Positions 39,501-47,061 of a stretch of DNA of 64,000 nt are shown piece after piece (position 1 is the stretch's first letter; every line of letters begins with the position of its first letter). The notes beneath the pieces were generated by a model. The model did not search any database and was not told where the DNA came from. It saw only the letters and a program-made list of their open reading frames with translations. Position numbers and translations under genes: made by a program. The stretch comes from Cytophagaceae bacterium (GTDB taxonomy: Bacteria; Bacteroidota; Bacteroidia; Cytophagales; Flexibacteraceae), in NCBI GenBank assembly GCA_027490155.1, contig JAIXYP010000045.1:1-64000 (forward strand), in the 5' to 3' direction.

Positions 39501-39629
39501 CATGACTTGCGCGATCAAGGCAAGGTAGTCGGTATCATCTCTCATATTGAGGAGCTGAAACAACTGCTTGACGTTAGCCTTGTTGTGATCAATGATCCTG
39601 AAAAAGGTAGCAATGTTAAGATCGTATAG
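36567..39629 (+). CDS. sbcC: Exonuclease subunit SbcC (Rad50-type ATPase)
   Basis: The 1020-residue protein has an N-terminal Walker A (GATGSGKSTI, about 36-45) and Q-loop region (TTIIPQGKFQEFL). Two long coiled coils flank a zinc hook CPLC at residues 512-515, and the C-terminal ATPase half carries the signature RTLSGGQTFQAALCLALALSE and Walker B FFLDEGFG. All motifs are intact. The partner sbcD lies directly upstream. Confidence 0.96.
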   Translation: MLPISLRFKGLHSYKQAVSIDFRTLVDAQLFGIFGATGSGKSTILEAITLALFGESERLGSTNLSSMVNLSATEMWIEFEFCQQGADYLFELKYTRAKGDLDRAATVYHHKAAKKVNGQWLPLSDKGREVKTLATDILGITADNFRRTTIIPQGKFQEFLTLKGAERGSMMENLFKLERFNLSDKVKALRDKTDQEYQFVIGQLASIGEADATVIKGLEQDLSTQKQQLATQQAALHDRGTTLAQQDNLEQVDRRHKQTLLQFERLTAEQASREAAFQEARRYARAEQALRPILDDLQRTTLHQHKLSQDRVNFEAELNRLVLEIQTNGQQLAEILPAYESREQLTKQAEAIKQAIQWHQLSGAAAIVSKEITKYEVAIADLINQKKTLESSLVAQQADAVRLQKAADGAADLVGIGAWYQREDDLNRQMTVLQADWNAIDLEVSEINKGIKALKVSSQFVVAGIDPAAPKWEQAHQLLSERLDEQDALVRQLAVQQQLAGMAHTLEDGQPCPLCGALEHPLPLADSDLAQVYEAAKADLNLAKKTLQAFASLQTDWERRQHTLATAVAKYKPVKERIADIQAQKDAHLSGFVWPGYQADDRAAFSIALHQLEKDKQALAQLKLDQTSTETNIAQLQARMEHGQVVLSAKKQEGAGQQAQLNLLRSQIDGLGMQNWENEKIGSLDANVQQLTVKRQDLEASYTKLNTKAQQLALRQKATETSLQANGKQMAEIGTELSRLQVQLTKNLNAQGFSSQSEAEALLGQFINYEHIDADYHAFKDRLAETQGQMLELERQLQGAPYDAEQHSLLRLAVAELKQETDRLMAEVATIQERLTTAKSVLARRAVLESKAQSLGLRQDNIKRLDMLFRGRGFVNYISGIFLRDVVYAANQRFKVLTRNQLSLEIDDKTDFYVRDHLNCGKQRPVRTLSGGQTFQAALCLALALSELIANGENQFFFLDEGFGTQDRDALNDVVATLHDLRDQGKVVGIISHIEELKQLLDVSLVVINDPEKGSNVKIV

Positions 39630-39807
39630 ATTTAGGTAAAGTTACTCAACTGGTCAAGATAAGTAAGGGGCCGCAAGGGATGCCTCAATAATATGATTAT
39701 ATTGAGGTCGAAAATCTACCTAAGGGTAATTTTTCGCCCCAGATAATCCTTGATTGCCAAGTCTTATTTCCAGTCCTATCAATCAGCCAAGCCTAACTAG
39801 TCTAACG

Positions 39808-42800
39808 ATGTCACTCCCACAGCTGCAAACCAAAGAAGAAGTATTGCGTAATTTTCGTCGTATAGTCTCGCACAAGCAATACAGTACGAAGGATAAGATG
39901 CGTGCACTTAGGACTTGGGCGGAGCTTTGGTTACGTGGAATGGCTGGTAGATCTATCGGCAAAGGGACTGTATTAGAATTTATCAATGAGACGAAGTACA
40001 AGGGTGTTATAAAGGCTGAACATGCGGATTATCTACATCAATTCAGGAAACTTGCGAATAATGTTTCCCATGAGAATGCCAATATTTCCTACACTTCTTA
40101 CCTTAGACATGTAGAGAACCTATCGAACATATTACAAGCCTATTATGGTCTTTCGGCAGATGAACTGCCAGACCCTACGATGGCAGAACGCGGGATCGAT
40201 AACTTTGGTTTTCAGCAGGCAGGTTCGGGTCCCGATATGGCGGATCTACTAGGCAAGGCCTCAGATGTTATCGTGCGCGAGCTTGATTATGTGAAGGCAT
40301 ATATCATCAGCACCACCTTGGTGGCTCGTCAGCTTCATGTGGAGACAAGCGAGCCAATTAATGGCAGTACACTCCACACGGCTATGATTCAGCCGGCTTT
40401 TTTGGAGCTCAACAAATGGTTGGCGCAAGGGATGAATGTTTGTTTAGTGGAGGTTGAATACCGAGACGGGCTGCTATGGCCTGAGTTTGTGGTGTACGAA
40501 CCAGACTATTTGATGGACGTAACCACAGTAGCCACTGCGTACGCAACAGGACATAAGCTACCGCCGCAAGTCCACCAGATCAAGCGATGGGAAGAGCCTC
40601 GTGGTGCTAACGGATATACGGTCTTGGGTCATTATGTCAATCAGTTGCTGGATAAAATGATTTCGGCAAAAGATGGTGACTTTGATCTCGAGGTCTTTAA
40701 ACAAGATGAATATTTCGGGTTACATGGGCTGGATTTGGCCTATCTGAGCCAAGTTCCTGCCACGATGATCAAGGAGCCTAGTGTGGCTGAAATATTTGCC
40801 GTGCTGGACAGTCATGCGGCCAGGATCAGACAAGTGATAGCTGACGGTTTTTTGTCGGACATTAATAATCCTGTGATTCGGGAATCGGAGCCTCAGATTT
40901 TGCGCAAAAATGCGATGCTGGAGCCTACGTTCGTTTCGCCCATATTTGGGGTGCAGGGTAGGCTAGATTTGTTGCACGATCGTACTGACCAAAAGGTACC
41001 CGAAGCGGACAGGATCAATATCTATGATGTGGTCGAGCTCAAATCAGGCAGTTCGAAGGGCTTCAATACACCAATGAAGCCAGATCATTATGCTCAGGCT
41101 GTCCTCTATCACCTTATGCTGAAATCTGCTTACGGCATCAGGCAGACAGAGGGAAATGTCAAGCTTTTGTACTCGAATGAGCCAATGTCGATCAGGAAAG
41201 TCTGGTTTGGCCAACGCGAAGGGGAACCTAACCAGCTTCATCAGGTTATTGCGACGCGTAATAACTTGGTCTGGCTAGAACTGGAGCTGGCAAAAGCGGT
41301 CACTAACGAACAAGTCCTCGAGCTACTTGACCTCAAGGCCCTGAAAAACCCAGCGCTCGGGCTATCAAGATTCGATCAGCCGAAGATCCTGGACTTCGTA
41401 AATCGGTTTGAATCTTGCTCGCCCTTGGTCCAGAACTATATCCTATCCTGGATTAGGTTTGTGTTGGCGGAGCGTGCTGTTGGCAAAATCGGTAGCCCGG
41501 ATGATGACCAACGTGGTGGTCTGGCTAACTTATGGCTCAAGGACAGGATCGAAAAAATTGCCCAGTCGGAGCTCTTGGAGCACTTGTCGATCCGCCAGGG
41601 AACGCTGATTGGCAATAAACTAGAGTTCAGCCGCGATCCTGCGAAGGAACGTGCTGCAGGCCTTGATGCAGGTGGGGCCCTGCGCACTGGATTGAGGAAA
41701 AATGATCGGGTGGTGTTGTACCCGATGCCGATCAGTACCGGGCGGCGGATGGACCCGATGAGTACGGTCCGGAACCAGATCGTAAAGGCTAACATAGATG
41801 ATATAGACGAGGAGATGGTCAGATTGAGCTTTAATCATCCCTTCTTGTCTGACAAGTACCTTAAGAGCTCAGATTATTGGGCCATCGAAAAAGACGTGGT
41901 GGACAATGCGCTCGACCATTGGATCAACACGCTTTGTCACCTGCCATCACTAGGCAATACGCGGCTGGGCCTTTTGTTGGGTGAGAAGTCTCCAGCCACC
42001 TATCAGGCAGACTCGTGGCCTCAAAACGGCCCCGATGGAGCCACACTCAGCGACGAACAACAACGGCTTTTACGCTCTGCCGTCGCTAGCCCAGACTATT
42101 ATCTGTTGATGGGCCCTCCGGGGACAGGCAAGACGCGCTTCATGCTCAAGAACTTGGCTTGGTATTATGGCCTTCATAAGCCTACCAACGTCCTGCTGAT
42201 GGCTTACACCAACCGCGCCGTGGACGAAATCTGTGAACAATTAGTCGAGCTCCGTAAACACTATGGCGCCGACCATTTCAGCTTTATCAGGGTAGGGCAT
42301 AACCTCGGCACAGGGCCGGAGTATAGGGAGTTTTTGCTTAGTAAACAGCTGGCTGGATGCCGTGGCGTCGAGGATGTCAAGGCCATCTTGGCTCGGACCA
42401 ATGTCTTTGTAGGCACGGCCAGTAGTCTATATAGCCAGATTTCCTTGTTTGGTTTGAAGCAGTTTGATGTCCTGATCGTCGATGAAGCTAGCCAGATATT
42501 GGAGCCCTTTTTGTTAGGTTTCCTAAATAAGATTCGGAAGTTTATTTTGATCGGTGATCATAAACAGTTGCCAGCTGTGGTAGTACAATCTCCAGAGAAA
42601 ACGAAGATACCTGCTTCTGGGGAACCGAATGCAAGTATGGAGTATGACCTGCATCAGATCGGGCTTACGGATATGCGCAATAGCTATTTTGAGCGGCTCT
42701 GGACAATGGCTGCTACCCAAAGCTGGGATCATGTGCGTGGGATGCTAACCAAACAGGGGCGTATGCACCAGGATATTGGCCAGTTCGTAAGTAGTCGGTT

Positions 42801-43515
42801 TTATGCTAATAAACTTACGATTGCAAAGTCCGAGCAAGAAGCACGACTTGAGCCTAGCTGGGATGTTCATGCTTTCAATCATGAACATGGCCAGACACCA
42901 GCGCCGCACTTACTAACGGACGAGCTATTATTGGCCTTGGCCACCAAACGATTGGTTTTTGTTAATGTGCCAACCCCTCAGGATGTGGTGTCTTACAGTA
43001 AAAGCAAGGAGGCCGAAGCCAATTTGGCAGCCCATTTGGTGGTACAGAAGGCCCTATCTATGTCTGAGAACAGGCAACACCCTGAGGCTTTTGATCCTGG
43101 GAAGGAGATCGGGGTTATCGCACCATTCCGGAACCAGGTGGCGATGATCGAACAAGAAATTGAGAATCTGGCAGGAGACTTATCTCTAAATCAGGACATG
43201 ATCAGCCAATTGAAGAATGTGACGGTGGATACCGTGGAGCGATTTCAGGGATCCCAGCGGAAGACAATCATCCTGTCCTTCACGATCGTTCATGATCGGC
43301 AATTTGCGGCACTCAGCAGCTTTGACCAGTCTGGTAAGGTGGATCGCAAACTGAACGTAGCACTTAGCCGGGCACAAGACCAACTCGTAATGCTAGGAGA
43401 TGCAGAAGTGCTAAGCAAAAATACCCTTTATGCTGATTTGCTGGAGCATATCAAACTTAACGGAGCCTGGGTTGACGGGACTAAGGCTATTCCTGTTTTG
43501 ACAAACAGTCTATAG
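39808..43515 (+). CDS. Dna2-like fusion: HEPN-like domain, PD-(D/E)XK nuclease, SF1 helicase
   Basis: The ATG at 39808 gives 1235 residues. Residues 1-120 are helical with HQFRKLANNVSHEN, reminiscent of HEPN/DUF4145 domains. A PD-(D/E)XK nuclease follows with Asp387 (QGRLDLL), Glu410 and Lys412 (VELKSG) and a QxxxY helix motif (Gln430, Tyr434), the Cas4/RecB/Dna2 type. Unlike Cas4 and Dna2, it lacks a cysteine set for an Fe-S cluster. The C-terminal half is an SF1 helicase: Walker A GPPGTGKT 769-776, MAYTNRAVDEI, VDEAS (Asp892-Glu893), GDHKQLPAV, VDTVERFQGSQ and LNVALSRAQ. It follows sbcC by 180 nt. A role in end processing or defence is inferred. Confidence 0.85.
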   Translation: MSLPQLQTKEEVLRNFRRIVSHKQYSTKDKMRALRTWAELWLRGMAGRSIGKGTVLEFINETKYKGVIKAEHADYLHQFRKLANNVSHENANISYTSYLRHVENLSNILQAYYGLSADELPDPTMAERGIDNFGFQQAGSGPDMADLLGKASDVIVRELDYVKAYIISTTLVARQLHVETSEPINGSTLHTAMIQPAFLELNKWLAQGMNVCLVEVEYRDGLLWPEFVVYEPDYLMDVTTVATAYATGHKLPPQVHQIKRWEEPRGANGYTVLGHYVNQLLDKMISAKDGDFDLEVFKQDEYFGLHGLDLAYLSQVPATMIKEPSVAEIFAVLDSHAARIRQVIADGFLSDINNPVIRESEPQILRKNAMLEPTFVSPIFGVQGRLDLLHDRTDQKVPEADRINIYDVVELKSGSSKGFNTPMKPDHYAQAVLYHLMLKSAYGIRQTEGNVKLLYSNEPMSIRKVWFGQREGEPNQLHQVIATRNNLVWLELELAKAVTNEQVLELLDLKALKNPALGLSRFDQPKILDFVNRFESCSPLVQNYILSWIRFVLAERAVGKIGSPDDDQRGGLANLWLKDRIEKIAQSELLEHLSIRQGTLIGNKLEFSRDPAKERAAGLDAGGALRTGLRKNDRVVLYPMPISTGRRMDPMSTVRNQIVKANIDDIDEEMVRLSFNHPFLSDKYLKSSDYWAIEKDVVDNALDHWINTLCHLPSLGNTRLGLLLGEKSPATYQADSWPQNGPDGATLSDEQQRLLRSAVASPDYYLLMGPPGTGKTRFMLKNLAWYYGLHKPTNVLLMAYTNRAVDEICEQLVELRKHYGADHFSFIRVGHNLGTGPEYREFLLSKQLAGCRGVEDVKAILARTNVFVGTASSLYSQISLFGLKQFDVLIVDEASQILEPFLLGFLNKIRKFILIGDHKQLPAVVVQSPEKTKIPASGEPNASMEYDLHQIGLTDMRNSYFERLWTMAATQSWDHVRGMLTKQGRMHQDIGQFVSSRFYANKLTIAKSEQEARLEPSWDVHAFNHEHGQTPAPHLLTDELLLALATKRLVFVNVPTPQDVVSYSKSKEAEANLAAHLVVQKALSMSENRQHPEAFDPGKEIGVIAPFRNQVAMIEQEIENLAGDLSLNQDMISQLKNVTVDTVERFQGSQRKTIILSFTIVHDRQFAALSSFDQSGKVDRKLNVALSRAQDQLVMLGDAEVLSKNTLYADLLEHIKLNGAWVDGTKAIPVLTNSL

Positions 43516-44406
43516 ATTGCGGAGGTCCCAGCCCCTGCCAAGCAGCGTCAGGACTTTGCGCCAGATGCTGGGTTTGGCATCCCATGCGTTTTGATTGGCT
43601 AATAGCGTAGGGAAGTCATAGCGAGCGTTGAGAGCTTGGATCAGGTCTTGAGCACTATGGTCAAGCTGAGCTGCAAGTTGTTGTATTGCTAGGTCGATCA
43701 GCTGAGGGCGCAGAGCTTTGAGTTTCCAGTAGTGTAGGACAGAGGCCGTGGTGTCAATCACTTGATGCTGGCCCAATACATAGCTGAAGGCCAGCTGCTC
43801 CATGGTATGCTTGGGCCAAGTATGGTAGAGTTGGTCTGTCAGATGCAGGACTTTGGGCAGCAATACTTGTGCATCAGCAGTCGTCATACCTAATACACCA
43901 GCATTATACATTTGGGTGTCTAGGCCAATGGATTGTGCCTGCCCATCGATTGCCCAGGTTTTGCCATGCATATATTGGCCAATCTTACGATTAAGCCGTA
44001 GGGGTGAGTCGCGCAGGCTACCCTCGTTTGTATGGGTGAGGCGAACCTTTGGGCCAACGACGCCGAACAACCTATTGATGTCAGTCATGACCAAGGTGTC
44101 AGAATCAAGGTAAATCAGTTTACCATCAAATCGAGTGGCAGCATCTGCTAGGATACATATTTTGACACGGTGGACAAACTTGTCAGGCCCCGCCCAGTCT
44201 GCCAGCATTGTCGGGTTAAGCAGGATGTACGGGGTACCACCCAACCAACGGTATTGCCGGAACCAATCAGGTTGGTCGGTATAGATGACAAGCTGGGGAG
44301 GATCAGTAGTTTGTGCCAGCACAGAAGCCGCCGAGAACAACACTTCGGTCAGGATGGCTTGGTTGCCGTAGGCCTGGTAGATGAGGTAGTTGTTTGGGCT
44401 GGGCAT
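43510..44406 (-). CDS. Glycosyltransferase family 8-like protein
   Basis: The 298-residue protein has the GT-A fold features of family 8: an N-terminal nucleotide-sugar region, the metal-binding DxD in KLIYLDSDTLVMTDI, and MYNAGVLGM downstream as in LgtC/glycogenin-like enzymes. Substrate and acceptor are unknown; cell-surface polysaccharide synthesis is the usual role. Its 3' end overlaps the end of the Dna2-like gene by 6 nt on the opposite strand. It starts 218 nt from a divergent GT9 gene, which suggests a shared envelope-sugar theme. Confidence 0.75.
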   Translation of the reverse strand: MPSPNNYLIYQAYGNQAILTEVLFSAASVLAQTTDPPQLVIYTDQPDWFRQYRWLGGTPYILLNPTMLADWAGPDKFVHRVKICILADAATRFDGKLIYLDSDTLVMTDINRLFGVVGPKVRLTHTNEGSLRDSPLRLNRKIGQYMHGKTWAIDGQAQSIGLDTQMYNAGVLGMTTADAQVLLPKVLHLTDQLYHTWPKHTMEQLAFSYVLGQHQVIDTTASVLHYWKLKALRPQLIDLAIQQLAAQLDHSAQDLIQALNARYDFPTLLANQNAWDAKPSIWRKVLTLLGRGWDLRNL

Positions 44407-44624
44407 TGAACAGGTGATAAGTCGATTATTTAGCCAAAACTAGCTATCTGTTTTGGGAATGGGGGTATTCATAAACGTGTTTTTTGCTTTGCAGGTCCAT
44501 CGAGGTAATTGGCGCGTCATTTGTTAGCTGCCATTGGTTCAGCAGGAGTGCCTACTCATCAATCCATCTTAGACCTTAACTTGCAGCACCAAGCTCACGT
44601 CAGATAAAGAGTTGCAAATACAAT

Positions 44625-45704
44625 ATGCCTAACCTTACCCCAAATGCTGAACTAGAAACGATGGTATCGGAGGCAATGCGATTGGTGTCATCTACCTATA
44701 CGTTGCCCAAAACACCCCACTTCTTAATCAGCCGGACGGATAACCTAGGGGACGTGATCTTGACCTTGCCCATGTGTGGCCTTATCAAGCAGATTTGGCC
44801 GGGGGCTCATATCGGTTTTGTGGGCAAACCTTATACCCAACCTATCCTAGAGGCTTGCCAATGGGTGGACCAGTTTTGGGATCGTGCGCAACTCGTGGAT
44901 GGGGATCAAGCATGGCAGGCTGCCCAATATGATGTTGCCATATTTGTATTTCCAGATCGGGAGGTTGCTAAGGCAGTAAAGCAGAAAGAGGTCAAGTACC
45001 GTGTAGGCACCAGCCATCGTTGGTGGCATTGGCTGACCTGCAACATCAGACCTAATGTCGGGCGCAAACAATCTGACCTACATGAGGCGCAATTGAATGT
45101 GGCTTTGTTAGGGCCGTTCTTTAGCCAGCCTGTTTTGCCTTCAACCAGTTCTTTGGGCCTGCTTTTTGGCCTTGCACCGGTTGCTGGGGCCTTGTTTTCA
45201 TTGCCAACTAAGTTGCCAGAACTACAATCTCGTTACGTGGTCCTGCATCCTAAGTCAGCAGGTAGCGCACGCGAGTGGCCCTTGACCGAATATGCTGCCT
45301 TGGCTCGTCGCTATGTCGCCAGTGGCTTGCAAGTGGTAGTTACAGGTACGGAAAAAGAAGGCACCAAAATGAGGTCTGAAGGGACGGATCTATTTGCCCA
45401 AACTGGGGTGCTGAATGCGACAGGGCGGCTGTCATTGGCTGAGCTTATTGCCTTACTTGCAAAAGCTGAACAAGTGGTGGCTTGCTCGACTGGGCCATTG
45501 CATATCGGGAGTGCTATGGGTGTACCAGTCGTTGGTATCTATCCACCGATTAGGCCGATGCACCCAGGTAGGTGGGCACCGATCGGGCCAAAGGCTAGGG
45601 TACTGGTGGCCGATAAATCTTGTGAAGATTGCCGAAAATCGCAAAATTGTGTTTGCATCCAGCAGATCAGGGTTCCGCAGGAGCTATTGCAACTCGGCCA
45701 ATAG
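44625..45704 (+). CDS. Glycosyltransferase family 9 (heptosyltransferase-like)
   Basis: The 359-residue protein shows the GT9/GT-B pattern: SRTDNLGDVILTLPMCGLIKQIWP at the N-terminal domain, then VVLHPKSAGSAREWPLTEYAAL, VVTGTEKEG, LAELIALLAKAEQVVACSTGPLHI and GVPVVGIYPP in the nucleotide-sugar-binding half. Such enzymes add heptose or similar sugars to lipopolysaccharide core. Cysteines cluster near the C-terminus (SCEDCRKSQNCVC), which is unusual for the family. The 3' end overlaps bioA by 21 nt on the opposite strand. Confidence 0.85.
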   Translation: MPNLTPNAELETMVSEAMRLVSSTYTLPKTPHFLISRTDNLGDVILTLPMCGLIKQIWPGAHIGFVGKPYTQPILEACQWVDQFWDRAQLVDGDQAWQAAQYDVAIFVFPDREVAKAVKQKEVKYRVGTSHRWWHWLTCNIRPNVGRKQSDLHEAQLNVALLGPFFSQPVLPSTSSLGLLFGLAPVAGALFSLPTKLPELQSRYVVLHPKSAGSAREWPLTEYAALARRYVASGLQVVVTGTEKEGTKMRSEGTDLFAQTGVLNATGRLSLAELIALLAKAEQVVACSTGPLHIGSAMGVPVVGIYPPIRPMHPGRWAPIGPKARVLVADKSCEDCRKSQNCVCIQQIRVPQELLQLGQ

Positions 45705-47012
45705 CTCTTTGATCACGGCATAGACACGCTGCAAACTGTCCTCGCTGATGCAGTAGGGCGGGATGATGTAGAGCACATTACCGAGGGGGCGCAACAAGAC
45801 ATTGCGATCGATACACCATTGGTAGAGGCGGTGGCGGGCTTCATTAAAATAACCAGTTTTGTCACTGGACTTCCACTCAAGGGCCAAGACGCAACCTAAG
45901 TGCCGCACATGGGCAATAGCGGGATGTGCCTGCAACGATTGCGTAAAACTGGCCAGACTAGCAGACAATTGCTGGCGTTGTGCGCTGCAATGATCGGCTT
46001 GCAGTAGGTCCAGGCTCGCTAGTGCGGCAGCACAGGAGATTGGGTTAGCTGTAAAGCTATGGCCATGAAAGAAGGTGGCCATGATATCCTCTTGCCTATA
46101 GGCCTGCTGGATATGGTCTTTGCAAGTGGTGACCCCCAATGGCAGAAATCCACCCGTAAGGCCCTTGCTGAGGCAGATTATATCTGGGCTAAGTTCGGGG
46201 GTGTTTTTGGTGAGGTGTTCGGAGGCGAAAAGTGGACCTGTGCGCCCAAAGCCCGTCATGATCTCATCCGCAATGGTGATGACTTGGTGTTGCTGGGCTA
46301 GCTCTAACAGTCTGGTCAACAAGGCTGCTTTGTAGAATCGCATGCCTGCGGAGCCCTGAACCAAAGGTTCGTAAATGAAGGCGGCTGGTTTGCTCTGGGC
46401 CAAGATCTTCTCCATCTGCTGGATGGTATGCTGGTCTGACCCGTCAAGCGGTGCCCAAATGTCGTCGGTAGGGGTGAGGTCAAGCTGCTGAACCTCGAAC
46501 AAAAGAGGGGCAAAGGGGGCATTGAACGGATTTCGGTCAGCCACCGACATGGCCCCAAAGGTATCCCCATGGTAGGCTCCCGAAAGGGCAATGATGCTGG
46601 TGCGCGGAGTGCCGAGGTTGTGCCAGTATTGCAGGGCCATCTTGAGCGCTACCTCGACGGCGGTGCTACCATTGTCACTATAAAAAACCTTGCTGTGGGC
46701 ACCCGGCAAGATGTCCAGTATACGCTGAGCCAAGGTAACGGCTGGCTGGTGGGTAAACCCCGCAAAAATCACATGTTCTAGGGTGCTTGCTTGCTTGCTG
46801 ATGGCCTCGGCTATGGCTGGGTGGCCATGGCCATGTAGATTAACCCACCAGCTACTCACGGCATCGATCAGGACCCTACCGCCCGCAAGGTGCAAAAACT
46901 CACGCTCTGCCTTGACGACTTCTAGCTCCGTGCTCGCTCCCATTAAGGGAGTGAAGGGGTGCCAAACCGGGTAGTTGGGCTGGAGGCGGAGGTCAGTATG
47001 CGTATTTGTCAT
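45684..47012 (-). CDS. bioA: Adenosylmethionine-8-amino-7-oxononanoate aminotransferase
   Basis: The 442-residue class-III aminotransferase has BioA-specific features: VWHPFTPL near the N-terminus, DAVSSWWVNLHGHGHP, FYSDNGSTAVEVALKMALQYW, ALSGAYHGDTFGAMSV, ITIADEIMTGFGRTG and the PLP lysine in CLSKGLTGG. It forms 7,8-diaminopelargonate in biotin synthesis. The ATG at 47012 fits the family start; a GTG at 47060 next to the upstream stop is possible. No other bio genes are adjacent in the window. Confidence 0.94.
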   Translation of the reverse strand: MTNTHTDLRLQPNYPVWHPFTPLMGASTELEVVKAEREFLHLAGGRVLIDAVSSWWVNLHGHGHPAIAEAISKQASTLEHVIFAGFTHQPAVTLAQRILDILPGAHSKVFYSDNGSTAVEVALKMALQYWHNLGTPRTSIIALSGAYHGDTFGAMSVADRNPFNAPFAPLLFEVQQLDLTPTDDIWAPLDGSDQHTIQQMEKILAQSKPAAFIYEPLVQGSAGMRFYKAALLTRLLELAQQHQVITIADEIMTGFGRTGPLFASEHLTKNTPELSPDIICLSKGLTGGFLPLGVTTCKDHIQQAYRQEDIMATFFHGHSFTANPISCAAALASLDLLQADHCSAQRQQLSASLASFTQSLQAHPAIAHVRHLGCVLALEWKSSDKTGYFNEARHRLYQWCIDRNVLLRPLGNVLYIIPPYCISEDSLQRVYAVIKELLAELQ

Positions 47013-47061
47013 TGGTGGAGCTAAATGGGAGGGTAGGTTAGTGCTGGTCGCCAATGACACA

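Noticed and set aside
39808-40170. N-terminal domain of the Dna2-like protein as an active HEPN ribonuclease
   Set aside because: The RxxxxH catalytic spacing is not met (Arg and His are eight residues apart), so RNase activity is not supported.
35251-43515. Restriction-modification or CRISPR-type defence locus
   Set aside because: No methyltransferase, specificity subunit, cas gene or toxin lies in or near the run; only nuclease and helicase functions are visible.
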